A DNA stretch of 64,000 nt from Diplonema papillatum. Taxonomy: Eukaryota; Euglenozoa; Diplonemea; Diplonemida; Diplonemidae. The notes under the pieces are model-generated. The model did no database searches. It was not told the DNA's origin and was given only the letters and a program-made list of their open reading frames with translations. Made by a program: the position numbers and the translations under genes. Positions 18,379-29,583 of this stretch are shown here, piece by piece (the stretch's first letter is position 1; every line of letters begins with the position of its first letter). Where the stretch lies: positions 124,001 to 188,000 of the forward strand of contig JAPJBO010000081.1 of the NCBI GenBank assembly GCA_030068145.1, written 5' to 3'.

Positions 18379-18591
18379 TTTTTTTTTTTTCGAGACATTG
18401 CAATGTGTTCCAAAAATGTAAGCCTGAGCATTGAGCGAACTAACACCAAACTGAAGATTCATGTCACTGTCACAGTTTACATGTCCGTGCTTCACATGGA
18501 GATCCCTAACTCAAGACATACCAGGTGAAAAGGAAGAAGAACAACCTGAAGAGAGGCCTGGAACTCGGCCTGCTCAAAAAAAAAAAAAAAA

Positions 18592-18833
18592 GACGGTGTT
18601 GCGAGCTGGCGACCGCAGAACACGTGCTGCTTGCCGACGACGACACACACAACGAAGTGTCGGACATCCGAAGCGCCACAACGCGTCGCCCGCCGGTGGT
18701 AAAAGAGCTCCTTGAAGACTTTGCGCTGAAGCACGGGCCGGCGGTACTACACGTCGCGAGACGCGTGAAAGCCCTGTGCGATGACCCGCTCGCCGCCCGA
18801 TGGTCGACGCTGATCACGACGTATTCGGTCTAA
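18592..18833 (+). CDS. Coding-like block of unknown function
   Basis: After an A16 tract, a GC-rich frame of about 80 codons runs to TAA at 18831-18833, reading ELATAEHVLLADDDTHNEVS, then PPVVKELLEDFALKHGPAVL and HVARRVKALCDDPLAARWST. It looks like genuine protein sequence (amphipathic helices, balanced charges) but no start or splice site is convincing and no domain is recognised. The LLEDF...AVLHVARRV segment loosely resembles the 18087-18282 insert 300 bp upstream, so both may derive from the same gene family. It could be a terminal exon or a pseudogene fragment. Confidence 0.4.
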
Positions 18834-19082
18834 GAAGCCCGGCACCGAAATAGCCGATATGAGAAATGTGGACACTATCGAGAGCTTTGGTTTTATCTTT
18901 GCGAGCGGGACACCTAGAGGGCGAACGAGGCGGGACTACGAATTCTTCTTTTCTTATAGAGACGGCGCGAGACAAAAAAAAAAAAAAAAAAGACGTTAAC
19001 CCAAACAACTTCCGCCGGTAGAGAAATCTTGCCTAAAGGAATCAACTGCCTTCGGGTAGGCTAGTCTGACACTAGTTGTCGT
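18834..19082. other. Spacer with A tract
   Basis: Contains an A18 run near 18975-18992 and the left target duplication of hAT-C (gttgtcgt at 19075-19082). The sequence GGCTAGTCTGA...GTCGTCAGGG recurs near 55106-55137. Confidence 0.4.
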
Positions 19083-19596
19083 CAGGGGGTTATGCACTGC
19101 AGCGGTTGGGTGAGGTAACTCACCCAAAAAAAAAAAAATCGAAAATCGGGTGGGAGGTTGGGTTGATTTACACTACCTCGGATTGGGTTGGGCAGGAGTT
19201 TGGTGTCTGTAATCTTGGGTTGGGCAGAGGTTTGGGTGTCTGTAGTGGGAATTATTTCTCCTATTCTGGCTGTGCTACAGAAGAAGGGTGAGACCTTTCA
19301 TCAGAACAATCGTCAGTAGGCTAGGTGTCTTCTGGAGAACACTGGCTGCAGAAGGTCCTGCCTTAGCCAGGACATCAGATTCTGAGGCACCATGTACCAT
19401 ACCGTCTCCCTGGTCGGCCTGTTACCAGGCATCAGTTTCCTGTTACAGGTTCCGAACAAGACAGAATCTGAAGTGCCATGTACCGTACCGTCTCCCGGGG
19501 GGCGGTGCCCCCCGGACCCCCCCTGCATTAAGACTCACCAGAGAAAATGGGCTTGGTGTCTAGTCTGAAGGAGAAAATGGGCTGCATAAGGTCCTG
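19083..19596 (+). mobile_element. hAT-C MITE, longer copy, perfect 8-bp duplication
   Basis: Starts CAGGGGGTTATGCACTGCAG and ends ATAAGGTCCTG, flanked by gttgtcgt at 19075-19082 and 19597-19604. Its internal sequence (GGTGAGGTAACTCACCC, GGTTGGGTTGATTTACACTA, CATGTACCGTACCGTCTCCC) matches the copy at 12916-13288. It is about 140 bp longer because the TCTGA...CCATGTACC-TACCGTCTCCC segment and the end segment are partly duplicated. Confidence 0.9.
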
Positions 19597-19604
19597 GTTG
19601 TCGT

Positions 19605-20288
19605 CGGGAAAAAAAAAAAAAAGAAAAGCGAAAGAGAGAAGGCATATTTTTTTTTTTTTTTTTTTTTGCGTTGCTCCATTTTGACCCCCACCCTCCTTTC
19701 GTTCGTTCGTCTGTTGAGGGGAAAGAAAATAAACAGAACCGCGGCACTTCATTTGTCAGCGTCTCCTTGCAGCTTCTATCCTTTGCCTTCAGTTTGCTTT
19801 GGTGTCTTCGCCCTCCCCCCCGTGTGTATAATTCGCCTTTTCTTTTTTTTGAGTGGGATAAACACGCCGTCTTTTTCCCTCCGAGGTTTTATTGTCGCAA
19901 ACGAATCCCCGTGTGCAGCGGGCGGTGCCCACGGCAGACGGCACCAAGCATCCATGCGGAGCATCAAGCTCGTGTAACAGCCAGCGCACACGTATCAGGC
20001 TGCCACGCAAACCCACATCATCGCACACACACGTATCAGGTTACCACACAACGCACACACACCCTCTCCGGTAGCTCCGGTCCGCTGACCTCCGCGGCCT
20101 TTGAAAAGTTGGTGACGCGTGTGCAGATGCTCAGTCCGAAGAACGCAAGGAAAGAGCATCCAGACGCGCTTCTTCGCGTCGTCAGGCGGTCGGCCTGCCG
20201 CACCTGGATTACGGTTGAAGATTCGGGGAAAACCCGCATCTCCCCGAGCCAGGTTTCCGGGGTTCGTCCGTTCATTGTTTTTTTGGGA
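19605..20288. other. Non-genic, homopolymer-rich
   Basis: A13 near 19610, T21 near 19647-19667, and a CA-rich pair of repeats (CACGTATCAGG) near 19988 and 20031. No supported gene. Confidence 0.4.
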
Positions 20289-20491
20289 AAAGTGCCTCAG
20301 GGGACTAGTCCCAATGTGAGATGCGCCCAACGGGGACTAGTCCCTATTTTGCATTACAATTTCTGGTATGTATTGCAAAAAAGTTGCTACGTACATTTTC
20401 CTGACAAAAGTCGAGGAAAACAATAATCTATGACAGGGACTAGTCCCCGTTGGCCACATTTCCCACAGGGACTAGTCCCCTAAGGCACCTT
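20289..20491. mobile_element. MITE-like element with about 55-bp inverted ends and GGGGACTAGTCCC dyads
   Basis: The left arm (AAGTGCCTCAGGGGACTAGT ... CGGGGACTAGTCCC) is the imperfect reverse complement of the right arm (GGGACTAGTCCCCGTTGG ... CCCTAAGGCACCTT). Each arm carries two copies of the self-complementary GGGACTAGTCCC (starting near 20301, 20333, 20436 and 20468). The centre is AT-rich. No clear target duplication. The whole can fold into one long hairpin. Confidence 0.75.
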
Positions 20492-20839
20492 AACCCTTGT
20501 TTTTTTTTTCTTCTCGAAAGGGTTGACTTTTGAATCGCTTTCTGCTTGTACCGAAGGGAGCATTTTCGGAACAGCAGCCGCGCATGAGAGAAAAAGTCGA
20601 AACAAACCCAAACAAAAAGTGCTAGTCCCCCCCCGCCCCCCCCCAAGCATTAAACTAAGATTTTTTCCCCGGGCCGTCCCCGCTCCCAAGACATGGTAGG
20701 GGCTTCTCCTCCTGAACACCAGTTGAACATCACAAACAAGGTAAAGGTCGGACATGGCACCAGCTGAACATCACAAACAAGTTAAAAGGTCGAAACAGAC
20801 ACCAACCAGGATCGTCGGAAACACACACCCCATTTTTTT
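20492..20839. other. Non-genic with RepT fragment and a small tandem
   Basis: 20560-20625 is a RepT fragment (GGAGCATTTTCGGAACAGCA; compare 27022 and 58822). 20708-20800 holds two units of about 45 bp around GAACATCACAAACAAG. A RepU-like ATCGTCGGAAACACAC lies near 20812. No gene. Confidence 0.5.
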
Positions 20840-21042
20840 TTGTATAAGCACCTGCTTAGTAGGAAATACTTGAGGAGGCTGCCAGCTGCAAAAGATCAAA
20901 GGAGGTAGCCCACACGAACCACAGGTGAAGCTGGGTTCAGTGGCGGGCGTAAGCGTTCAACAAAAAATACCCACTTTGTAGTTGTATTGTTTCTCCCCCT
21001 CTAGCCTCCTTCGAAGTAAGCACAAGGCAGCCCCTCGAGTAT
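20840..21042 (+). mobile_element. RepA copy, well preserved
   Basis: GTATAAGCACCTGCTTAGTA through GGCGGGCGTAAGCGTTCAAC to GCAGCCCCTCGAGTATTTTT; preceded by T9. Confidence 0.9.
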
Positions 21043-21761
21043 TTTTCGTAGTCTTTTATATCCTTTTCGAAGGTGAAGTACTGACAAGGCACCTCCGAGT
21101 ATTTCTGTGCCTGTAGCTTCGTCCCTTTCGTGCGTGCTCCAACAGTGGTGCGTGGTCATGTGTGCTCCTTTCGTCACGTGCGCGTCGGCGGGGGTGCGCA
21201 ACCCCCTGCCGAGCACAAGTTGCGTACACTTCAAAGTTCTCGATGCACGGCCCACTCACAATTACAACTGAACTCGCATGTTATGATATGTGATGAATAT
21301 ACGTTCTGTATTTCCCATGGATATTCCACATGTTGTACATTCATAACGAGTGGGTCGTGTCAGGGGGGTGGTAGGGTGATAGGGGGGAGCCCCACATTGT
21401 ATTTGAGACTGAAAAAGACGAAGATTCTTAGAAGGACGAAAAAAGACATCGCCACGTGAGAATCTGGCCAGAAATGGCTAGATTTTCACTATGCGCAGTA
21501 CGTGCAGAAACACTGGCCTGAATAATGTTTCGTTAAGTGCGCTGGTCCGATGTCTGCGGCAGAGGCGAACCTGCCACTGTAAGATTCTTTCGCGACAACC
21601 AATTTCTGATTCCCTGGAGACAGTATTTGTTACAGCTAAAAGAATGGCAGCGGTTTAACCAGAACACATGTAGGTTAAATCGCACAAATGGATGCTGGCA
21701 GAGAAACCACCTACGTAGTAGTTACCTGATTGGTTCCGGTGGTTTGTCGGTGCGCCCCTAT
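21043..21761. other. Non-genic; segment shared with 28890
   Basis: 21600-21700 (GGAGACAGTATTTGTTACAG, then GGCAGCGGTTTAACCAGAAC and GGTTAAATCGCACAAA) is related to 28893-28975, a two-copy dispersed repeat. No gene is seen. Confidence 0.45.
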
Positions 21762-22117
21762 GTACTCCTCAGTGGTGTATAGTGGACCTAGTTTTTCGGC
21801 TTGGCCTCTTTTCGTCGGGTTCGCCTTTCGACAAGCTCTCATCAGTTGCATCGCGACTCCACCTCACTGCAAACTCTTCCGGTATTTCAGATGTACGAAT
21901 CTCCTCAGTGGTGTATGGGACCTAGTTTTTCGCCTTGGCCTCTTTTTGTCGGTTTCGTCGAGGGGGCACTCTTTTCGCGATTTGTCGTCCTTCCTGCCCT
22001 GTGCAGAACCCGGTAGTACGCGCTTTGGAACCACGGGAAATCGCCTTTCGACAAGCTCTCGTCAGTTGCATCGCGACTCCACCTCAGTGCAAACTCTTCC
22101 GGTTTCTCGGCCATCGA
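21762..22117 (+). repeat. Imperfect tandem duplication, about 135-220 bp units
   Basis: CTCCTCAGTGGTGTATAGTG...GCAAACTCTTCCGGT (21766-21882) is repeated at 21900-22102. The second unit contains about 90 additional bases (roughly 21955-22045) between TTTTTGTCGGTTTCG and CGCCTTTCGACAAGCTCTCG. Confidence 0.85.
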
Positions 22118-22264
22118 AAGCTATTTTTGCTCAGGAACGAGTCGGCTCTCCACAATGATAAGTGCAAGGTCGTCTGGCGATCAGAACGTCGTATAGTTGT
22201 TGACCGCCCAAAAAAAAAAAAAAAAAAAAAAAACGAAAACGGGGGCTAAGCAACGTCAGGCACG

Positions 22265-22380
22265 GTAGAAAACTGGCCACTTTAAAGAGAACGCTGGCAG
22301 CGTGTTTGGGAGAAGATTGGCCTGAAGAGCAGGCGAATCCTCCCCCGGCACGTACAAACAAACACACGCCTATTCTTTTT
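22265..22380 (+). mobile_element. Stray YR-retrotransposon terminal repeat, partial
   Basis: AAAGAGAACGCTGGCAGCGT, GTTTGGGAGAAGATTGGCCT, GGCACGTACAAACAAACACA and CGCCTATTC match A and B of the element at 5621-8940. The 5' part and the repeated TCACTCACT segment are absent. An A23 run lies just upstream (near 22209-22231). Confidence 0.85.
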
Positions 22381-22497
22381 TATTGGGAAAAATACATTCC
22401 TCTGGTGGAAATGACTTACGGAGCGTGACGATAAATTTCGTTTATTTTTTGACAGGATTCCGATGTGTTCCACACGCACAGACAAATAAGCGAATTT

Positions 22498-22670
22498 ATT
22501 TTTAGCCACATGCAATGTGTGAGGAAACTGAACCGCCCCAAGTAGGACCTTCTGATCATGATCATTTGCAAAATTTTCCACCTGAAACCACGTCCAGGAT
22601 TTGGGCTCAGGTTAGTGCGGTCAACGAAAACTCCAGTTTGCTTTCTCCTACTCTCGCGGTGTACGGTTTT
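22498..22670 (+). repeat. RepH copy
   Basis: TTTTTAGCCACATGCAATGT, GACCTTCTGATCATGATCAT, TTTGGGCTCAGGTTAGTGCG and TCAACGAAAACTCCAGTTTG are repeated at 39075-39255; fragments lie at 57446-57560 and 58329-58390. Confidence 0.85.
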
Positions 22671-23050
22671 TGCGTCTCTATTATCTCCAGCTTCTGAGGC
22701 TGGACACCACCGGGCAGGGAAACAGTTGACCAGAACAACACGGAAGGGGAGTCGATATAAAAAAGACACCACACTGCTCGTCCCGCGGGACGGCAACACA
22801 AAATAAAGGCTACCACAAGCAACTCCCGTTGGTCTACTTTCAGTCGTTGGGAGACCCCTAATACTTTGAGCTCCAATCAAACGAACGCCGTCAAAGCGTA
22901 ACTGGCTGAGCGAATATCGCCAAAAACACAACAAAAAAGTTAACTCTAAAAAAAGGAGACGAAAACAACGGGTGGGATGGGGGGGGGCTCAAAAAAAAAA
23001 AAGCCCAAAAAGCAGGTTTTTGAATTCCTCATCAAAAGTGAGGTTAGCGG
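22671..23050. other. Non-genic spacer
   Basis: Contains a CCAGCTTCTGAGGCTGG hairpin near 22689 and A runs near 22992. No gene. Confidence 0.35.
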
Positions 23051-23495
23051 GAGCACTGGTGAAACAGGGGATTAGCTTCTATATCCACATTTGGACTGTC
23101 AAATTTGGAAGAGCCGGCGGGGAAAAAGAAGAAAAGAAAATGGCACTACACCATCACCCAGGCCCCAGGTAAAGGTGGCCAATGCGCAATCCGAGGCACT
23201 CAGGGCCCAGCATTGTCGTGAAGATACGTCGCGTCGCGCTGTGTTGAGCCCATTCCTGAGTGAGGATCAGCGGTCCCAATTTGGAAATTGTGCCGGAGAC
23301 GAAGCTAATGCCCTGGGTGAAAGGAAAAGAACACAAGAAACAGCGGTTCCCAAGCTCTATTGGGGGTGGCAAGAGCGTATTGGGCGACCACAGTATGCAA
23401 ACCCTGAGTCAAAGTTAGCCCGCCCCGTCCGCTCTGCCCAGTGGTTGCACCACGCCTTGATGAGAAGTTGGTTTGCAAAATTGGTAGCCATGTGA
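23051..23495 (+). repeat. RepJ copy with open frame remnant
   Basis: GGGGATTAGCTTCTATATCC, ACATTTGGACTGTCAAATTT and GCCGGCGGGGAAAAAGAAGA open the copy. The part from 23173 shares the frame reading RAQHCREDTSRRAVLS with 9310-9380. The frame continues to 23495 with no domain recognised. This uninterrupted copy shows the target into which hAT-E inserted at 5428. Confidence 0.65.
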
Positions 23496-23544
23496 TTATC
23501 GCGAGATCAACGCCCTTCATCGTATATCGCAGCGCGTCCACGAC

Positions 23545-23660
23545 GTAACGACTTACGCCCGCCGTAGTAGTGCGGGACAGTAGTGGGGCCGGATACTCCC
23601 CGGAGAGATGGTCCCTGCACTCTAACTCGTCTCTCTCTCTCTCTCTGTTTCTACAGTTTG
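23545..23660 (+). repeat. RepL copy with CT microsatellite
   Basis: ACGACTTACGCCCGCCGTAG, GATGGTCCCTGCACTCTAAC and TCGTCTCTCTCTCTCTCTCT. The same unit occurs at 38545-38645 and, in part, at 48695-48750. Confidence 0.8.
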
Positions 23661-24075
23661 TTGTCCGCTTCCTCATGCGTGGGTTTGTCCTCTGACAAAT
23701 CGAACCGATGCCCTCGTCTTCACCTTTCCGATACGGCTGTGCGGGGCCCGTAGGCCCTGTATCGCTGAGCACGTGAAGCTTGGCTCCCGTGGAGCAGGGT
23801 TTCCCCGTTACCTTGGGGGGGGGGAAGCGGCGCTCCAGTTTTTGGCAAAGCAAACAAAATGCTGAGTTTTCTGTTTCTGCTTTTTGCTGCGCTCTAAAGT
23901 TCAGGTCCACCCGTGGCTGCAGTCGCTTCAACAGCAACAAAGGCAAAAAGAAATAGAATATGAAGCTGAAAAAGAACTTGGAGCCGCCTGTCCGACGCGC
24001 GCCTCTACCCGTCCAGCCTACTTGCAATCTCCTTCGACTGTCTTCCTATTCTGCCAAAACTGTCATTTCTTTTTT
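23661..24075. other. Non-genic; RepM at 23735-23820
   Basis: 23735-23820 (CCCGTAGGCCCTGTATCGCT, GAGCACGTGAAGCTTGGCTC, CAGGGTTTCCCCGTTACC) is one of three RepM copies; the others are at 26245-26322 and 26738-26812. No gene is seen. Confidence 0.6.
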
Positions 24076-24267
24076 TGTATAAGCACCTGCTTTGTAGGAA
24101 ATACTTGAGGAGGCTGCCAGCTGCAAAAGATCAAAGGAGGTAAATGTGCTGTAGCCCACACGAAACACAGGTGCATCTGGGTTTAGTGGCGGGCGAAAGT
24201 GTTCAACAAAATTGTTTCTCCCTGTCTAGCTCCTTCGAAGTAAGCACAAGCAGCCCTCGAGTATTTT
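24076..24267 (+). mobile_element. RepA copy
   Basis: GTATAAGCACCTGCTTTGTA to CAGCCCTCGAGTATTTTT, after a T7 tract. Slightly shortened in the interior (TGTTCAACAAAATTGTTTCT). Confidence 0.9.
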
Positions 24268-24408
24268 TGTGATAGCTTACTCAGTCCTAGCTCTACACCC
24301 GGGTAACACCCCCCCTTCCTCTTATCTAACCAATCCCCTCTCTGCCCTCTCTCCACTCTGGACTATTTTTGTCAGAGCCCCCGGGATCACGACCACCCTA
24401 TAGTGTTT

Positions 24409-24700
24409 TACATAAGCGCCAGCTTGAAAGGAAATGCTCGACGATGCTGCCCGACAAAGAACAGAAGGGATCCCAAGTGCTGTAACTACCGAACCACGTG
24501 TTGAACGGACGTGAGGTCATGCGGGTCTACCCCTACACGACAAACCACACGAACACAACAGGTCAAAAGTCCTGAGTGAGAAAACAACACACGGCGGTGT
24601 AAGTGAAGAACAAATCAGATTGTGTTTGTATTGTATTTGCCCCTTACCTCTATATTTCCCCCCTTCCATTCGGAGTCGAAGCAGCTATGTCGAGTATTTT
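24409..24700 (+). mobile_element. RepB copy, well preserved
   Basis: TTACATAAGCGCCAGCTTGA, AATGCTCGACGATGCTGCCC, CACGTGTTGAACGGACGTGA, AACACACGGCGGTGTAAGTG and AGCAGCTATGTCGAGTATTT. Confidence 0.9.
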
Positions 24701-26239
24701 CACTAGAGCAGGGCGACCCTACCCCCGCAGCTACCAGCTTTTGTGCAGTTTCGAAAGGTGCGGAATGAACAAGAGGTCGAAGACTTCGTGGGCGAAGCCT
24801 TTTTTTGTTCGCATTCCTCGTGCCGCGGAGCTCGCCTCTCACGAAACGAAAACGAAGCCGGTCCGTCCTTTGGTCCCCGAACGGCATCGAATTGACCGCT
24901 GCTGTTTATCACAGTGAATCACGGTCCGCGGTCTCTCAGGCCCATCCCTAGCCCCTTTGCCTGGAGCTGCACCTTCGGGCTATCAGGAGGGGATGGCCCG
25001 GCCTCGAAACGGGCTGTGGTCATACTAAATTTTCGGTCGCTTCGTCTTGTAACGTCGTTCGTGCGCCGGATTGCCCCGTTTTTTGTTCCTCGCCACTGGC
25101 CCACACGAGGTTCTCTTTGCCCTCACCGCATACCTTAAAGCAACTACAATGCTGCTGCAGCGTCCTCGCTGTCGGTCGTCGGAATCCCGGATTGGACTAG
25201 CGAATAGAAAAGGAGAGCGCGCTTCGAAAAAGGCGAATAGACTGCAAACAGACTGCAACGGCACACCAACATCCAACGTATTCAAACATGCATAATTCCT
25301 ATTTACTATACTTGCACTCTGAAAAAAGAAACAACAGATGAAGTTACTGTCGATGAAACGATACCAAAGTAGCAGGCATTAGGCTCGGTCAGGACTGATC
25401 CCTCGCGAGCACCTCCGTGATCACGGGTTGCCTTGTGAGCGCTAGATGCGCGGGCTGAACTCAGACTGCATGAGTGGGTGTTGCCACCACACCCTCCACA
25501 CCGGATCTCAAGAGTAAGCTCGTTTCCAGAAGTCGTGATCGAGTCTGTATACCCACAGAAGGCGCGAACTTAGCGCACGGACCTCTTCAGGTCGTCGCGT
25601 ACCATGGCACCAAGCCGGGAATGACAGCCGAAACCGCTACCGAACGGCTTCGAACGGGACGCACCGTCACAGTTTGTGTATCCACCTTCCGAATAAACAG
25701 AAAGCTCGCGATGAGAGTCACCTGGAGACGTTAAACCCCCGGACTTCTAAGCGGAGTTGCACCCTCCCGGAGAGCGCCGAAGCCCCGGAGGTTTCCTTCC
25801 AAAAATTTTCTCTCAAGCGAACTATAACTGGTAAGTAAAGAGTAGGCAGCGGTGCACATGGGCGGGTGGCAACGGCCCCCCCCAAAAGGAAGCGAGCACC
25901 GAGCATGGAGGAATCCCCACAGCCACGGCCCTCCGCCCGTTTGTCGTTAACAAAGAGAAGAGAGAAAAAAAGAAAGAAAAAGAAAAAGAAAAAGGCCGCT
26001 GCAAACAACTGTAGTACTGAGACTGTACTGTGAAGAGAAGAAGAAAAAAAAGAAAAAGGCCGCTCCTGGCCCAGGAACGTGACGGTCAACCACAGCTTGC
26101 AAAGCTTGAGTCGGAGGCAGCACAGTGCCACAACCCCGTCCACACTCTGCCCTGTGGCTGACCGTCTCGACGAGCTTGTGTTCAGCGCGAGCGCCAAGCC
26201 CCAAGGTGCGCCAAGCCTTGATGCTTTCCCAAGGTAGTT
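24701..26239. other. Non-genic stretch
   Basis: Contains a RepK-like segment near 24885-24985 (GGCATCGAATTGACCGCTGC, GGCCCATCCCTAGCCCC), an F-unit near 25716-25770 with a second tail CTCAAGCGAACTATAACTGG near 25811, and two A/G-rich patches ending in AAAGAAAAAGGCCGCT (near 25985 and 26046). Minus-strand open frames here are Phe-rich readings of these A/G tracts and are not supported as genes. Confidence 0.45.
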
Positions 26240-26822
26240 TGGGAAGACCCGTAGGCCCGTGGCTCTGCAGTACCGCCGAACACGTGAAGCTTGGCTCCCG
26301 TGTAGCAGGCTTTCCCTGGTACCTTCTGCGTTGGGTCCCGTAAACAAGAAAAATTGGGTTCGAGAGACACAGCACCCAGGGATTTCTAGTCAAAGCCCTT
26401 TGGGCTCTGAAGGATAGCAGCAACTCAACTCTCCAAATGCGTTTCGAAAATCGGAAACACCCGATGAGCAAAACACCGTGAAGCGGACTACTCGCCAACA
26501 ATTCGCAAGACCGGTGCCCCCATTTCTTCACTTTCTCACCGATCAGAAACTGGCCGGTCAAAGGTGCAGTCATGAACCGATGCAAAACAGCGTTTGGCAA
26601 TGTAGACTTCACTCATTTCTTCTTGCACCTGCTCTGTAGGAATACTCGAGGTGGCCGCCCGTTGCAAATTTGCAAAACGAGAAACAAGGCGAGCGTAAGC
26701 GTTCTTCGATGCTTTAGTCGGGAAAATTGGTTGAACCGTAGGCCCGTGGCTCTGCAGTACCGCCGAACACGTGAAGATTGGCTCCGTGTAGCAGGCTTTC
26801 CCTGGTACCCTGGCGTTGGCGT
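26240..26822. repeat. Two RepM copies around a RepA fragment
   Basis: RepM at 26245-26322 and 26738-26812 share GTAGGCCCGTGGCTCTGCAG, TACCGCCGAACACGTGAAG and GCAGGCTTTCCCTGGTACC almost exactly. Between them, 26623-26705 is a RepA left-end fragment (CACCTGCTCTGTAGGAATAC, GAGCGTAAGCGTTC). Confidence 0.75.
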
Positions 26823-27016
26823 GTGAAAAAAAGGAAATGGCTGCTCTTCGGGTTGTGTGCACGGAGGTATGTGCGTGGCCGTAGTACACCCGCAAGAAGA
26901 CTGGACCAAAAACAGTCGAGTGCAAGCATTGTAAAAACAAAAGGCGAGCCGGAAGCAAAATAAAAGGAGGGCCACACCCGCTCTTTTCCCCAATTATTTC
27001 TTGTTAGTACATCTGT

Positions 27017-27240
27017 ACTGAACGGGAACATTTCCGGAACAACGGTTGCACATGAAAGAGAAAAACGAAGCCAACGAAAAAGTGCTACTACAGGAAACCT
27101 CCCCCAGAGAGGTTTATACCCTGTACACGCGAAGAACAAGAAACTTTTGCCTTATCATTTTCATCACCTTTGGTCAGTTGATGCTGATCGTCCGTTGCTT
27201 CGTTTATCAGTGCAAGCCCCAACTCCGGAAAAGTTCGACA
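27017..27240 (+). repeat. RepT copy
   Basis: GAACGGGAACATTTCCGGAA, GAAAAAGTGCTACTACAGGA, AACCTCCCCCAGAGAGG and GTCCGTTGCTTCGTTTATCA are paralleled at 58816-59035. A short piece is at 20560-20625. The type is unknown. Confidence 0.8.
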
Positions 27241-29473
27241 TCTTTTTTGAAGATCACGTGCACCGAACGACCGATGGCAATACGAAATGCACAGTGCGGC
27301 GGAAGGGTTGTCTGCCGTCGCAGCTGATTCCGATTAGAAGAGCTGCTGGCGGCTCTGGCGGATGAAGGAACTTGCAACATGACAGACAAGAGCCGGGCGA
27401 ACACCTTCCAAGTTGTATTCAGGCGATAAACCGCGAGAGGAGCAGGCGGGCACCCGACTTGTCAACCTGAACACATCGTTGAGATGAGGGAAATCAGGAC
27501 CGAGCGAGGCGATTGAGTACGGCTTTTTCTTTTCCCTGTCGGTCTTGCCTTCATGTCCTTTTCGTTCTCCACACGCCTGTCCAACCCGTGCTTTCTTGTT
27601 TTGAATGTCAAACAACGAAATGACAAAACTTGCCAGAGCTCCGTTTCTTTTGACGTCACTTGCTGCACGATCCAAAACAAATTTGCTCGTCTACTCAGTG
27701 TGTGTAAAAGCAAGACGGGTAGTCGGATTAGGATTGTGTGAGCTTGGAAGGGCAACAATTCTGGGGAAACGGTTCGAACCTTTGAACGGCACGAAGGTCC
27801 CACGGCACTCCCCGAACGAGAAGTCAAAGATTCTGGGTTCAGGGGGGAGTACATTCGCAAGGTTGAAGCTTAAAGGAATTGACGGTGCAAGGACAAGAAT
27901 GTTTCGGTTCGGCAATGCAAAGAATCTGTGGCGATACTCTGCATTAGCCACTGGATGACTACCTCTTCGATCGTACCGTGTCGTGCTTCTGGCGTTTGCA
28001 CTTTTTGAACCATCGTCCTCGCGCGTCGCTTTGCGACTCTTCCCTTCCTTGCCGGTTTGCATGCTTCTGCGGCCTTTGCCTTCGCTTTTACGGGCGGCAC
28101 ACGAATGAGCCAGTCTGCCCCTATCCCCTGGAAGTGCATCGAACTGCCTGCTGCTGTCTGTCACGAAAAAGGGCTTCCCGGAACAGTGTCTATTCTCCTT
28201 CCCCACGGTCCGCAGCTTCGGCTGCGACCGGGAGTTGCTAGACGCCAGTGTTTTAATAGCACTTTCGCTTTCATAATTTGAACCGGTCCACCCCCGGCTG
28301 ATAGACTGCTGGGTAGGCGGTGATTGACTGTAATCGCCTCTGATAGCCGACGATAATCTGTGCAATCCTCCACGGTGGTCGCACTCCGATCGCGCCCTCC
28401 CGCCGGCTCTTCCCGGCTACTCGCGTCCTCCGCACCTCGGCGTGCCTGTCGGCGCAAACGGGAAAGCGAAGATTCCGATTCCTTTTCGGATTATGAACTA
28501 GTCAGCAACTTCCAACAACAGTGTGCAGTTGCAACCGACAAGGGTTGCACCACGACGAAAGCGCGGAAAAAGTGAGCCATCTGGAGTCACGTTGCGAAAA
28601 GCTGGCGTAGTGTGGTACTCATTTGCATGCAAATGACTCCCCACCAACGCAACAAGAAGACGATACTCCGCGCTATCCTGTGATAGACTGCTGATAGACT
28701 GCTGGAGAGTCAACTCAATTACCGCGCAGCCACCGGCGCAGCTTCAAGCTCACCTGAAAACCCTCAAAAAAAAAGACGTTCATCGTCAATAACACAAGGG
28801 CAACCTGTACCCGAAGCTACTCTCCTCTTCGCCGTCCTTCGACGAATCTGCGCTTCAGCGGCTATATTCTTGCGACGACCGAGTTCTGCCCTCCCGGGAG
28901 ACACTATTCGCTGCAGTGAAAAATCCTTTGGCAGCGCTTTAACCAGAACACACGCCGCAGGTTAAATCGCACAAAGAAACCCTGTCGAGCAGTACAAAGA
29001 GTTTCATTGTTCACAATTGCCCGTATAGCGCGTGTCGGGTGTGTTGGCTTCAGTAGTAGGGCGACCCAGTCACAAAAAACAATAGGGGAAGTTGTGACTG
29101 ACATTCTTGGATCCTGTGTCGGTTCGGGCTGGTTCCAGGAGTGATAGAATATTGGTGCAAGCCAGCTCCACACCGGAGTTCTCCTGGTATCGATTCGAGG
29201 TGGTCGTGTTCATCTTGCCGTACTATTCCCTCAGTGAACTGCGAGGCCCCGCTTCGGTTCAGAAGGTCGTAGGAGTGGTGTGGCCGGGGTGGAGTCTCTC
29301 AGCACACTTGCTAAGTTCGCCCTTCGTCGACCACTCCGTTGCAGGCACGGATCCTTCGAGCGCCCCTCGTCGATGGGATGCGGCGTGTCCAAATTAGTAT
29401 GTCTTTTGTGCAGCTGCGCGCATTATTTTACGTTGCCATTACTTTCAACTTTCTCCTTTACCGTGCATCAAAT
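27241..29473. other. Long non-genic stretch
   Basis: Contains a RepK segment (CCCTGGAAGTGCATCGAACT, near 28128), repeated TGATAGACTGCTG motifs near 28298, 28682 and 28693, the perfect palindrome ATTTGCATGCAAAT (28620-28633), and the segment at 28893-28975 shared with 21600. No open frame is convincing. Confidence 0.4.
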
Positions 29474-29583
29474 AGGTGTCGCGGCAAATTTTGGCAGCCG
29501 CTGCTTAACAATGTACTCAAAAGAACTCAATGCTTAACAAAGTTTGACGTGTGCGGCTTTAGATCTACATCTGAATGACACCT
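29474..29583. mobile_element. RepD copy with uninterrupted right flank
   Basis: Starts AGGTGTCGCGGCAAATTTTG and ends CATCTGAATGACACCT. The following GTTGTCGACAAC (about 29600-29611) is the empty version of the site filled by hAT-C at 12916. Confidence 0.6.

Noticed and set aside
25718-26612. Minus-strand frames of 209 and 221 codons
   Set aside because: They depend on Phe/Ser runs from A/G-rich tracts and cross RepM and an F-unit; no domain.
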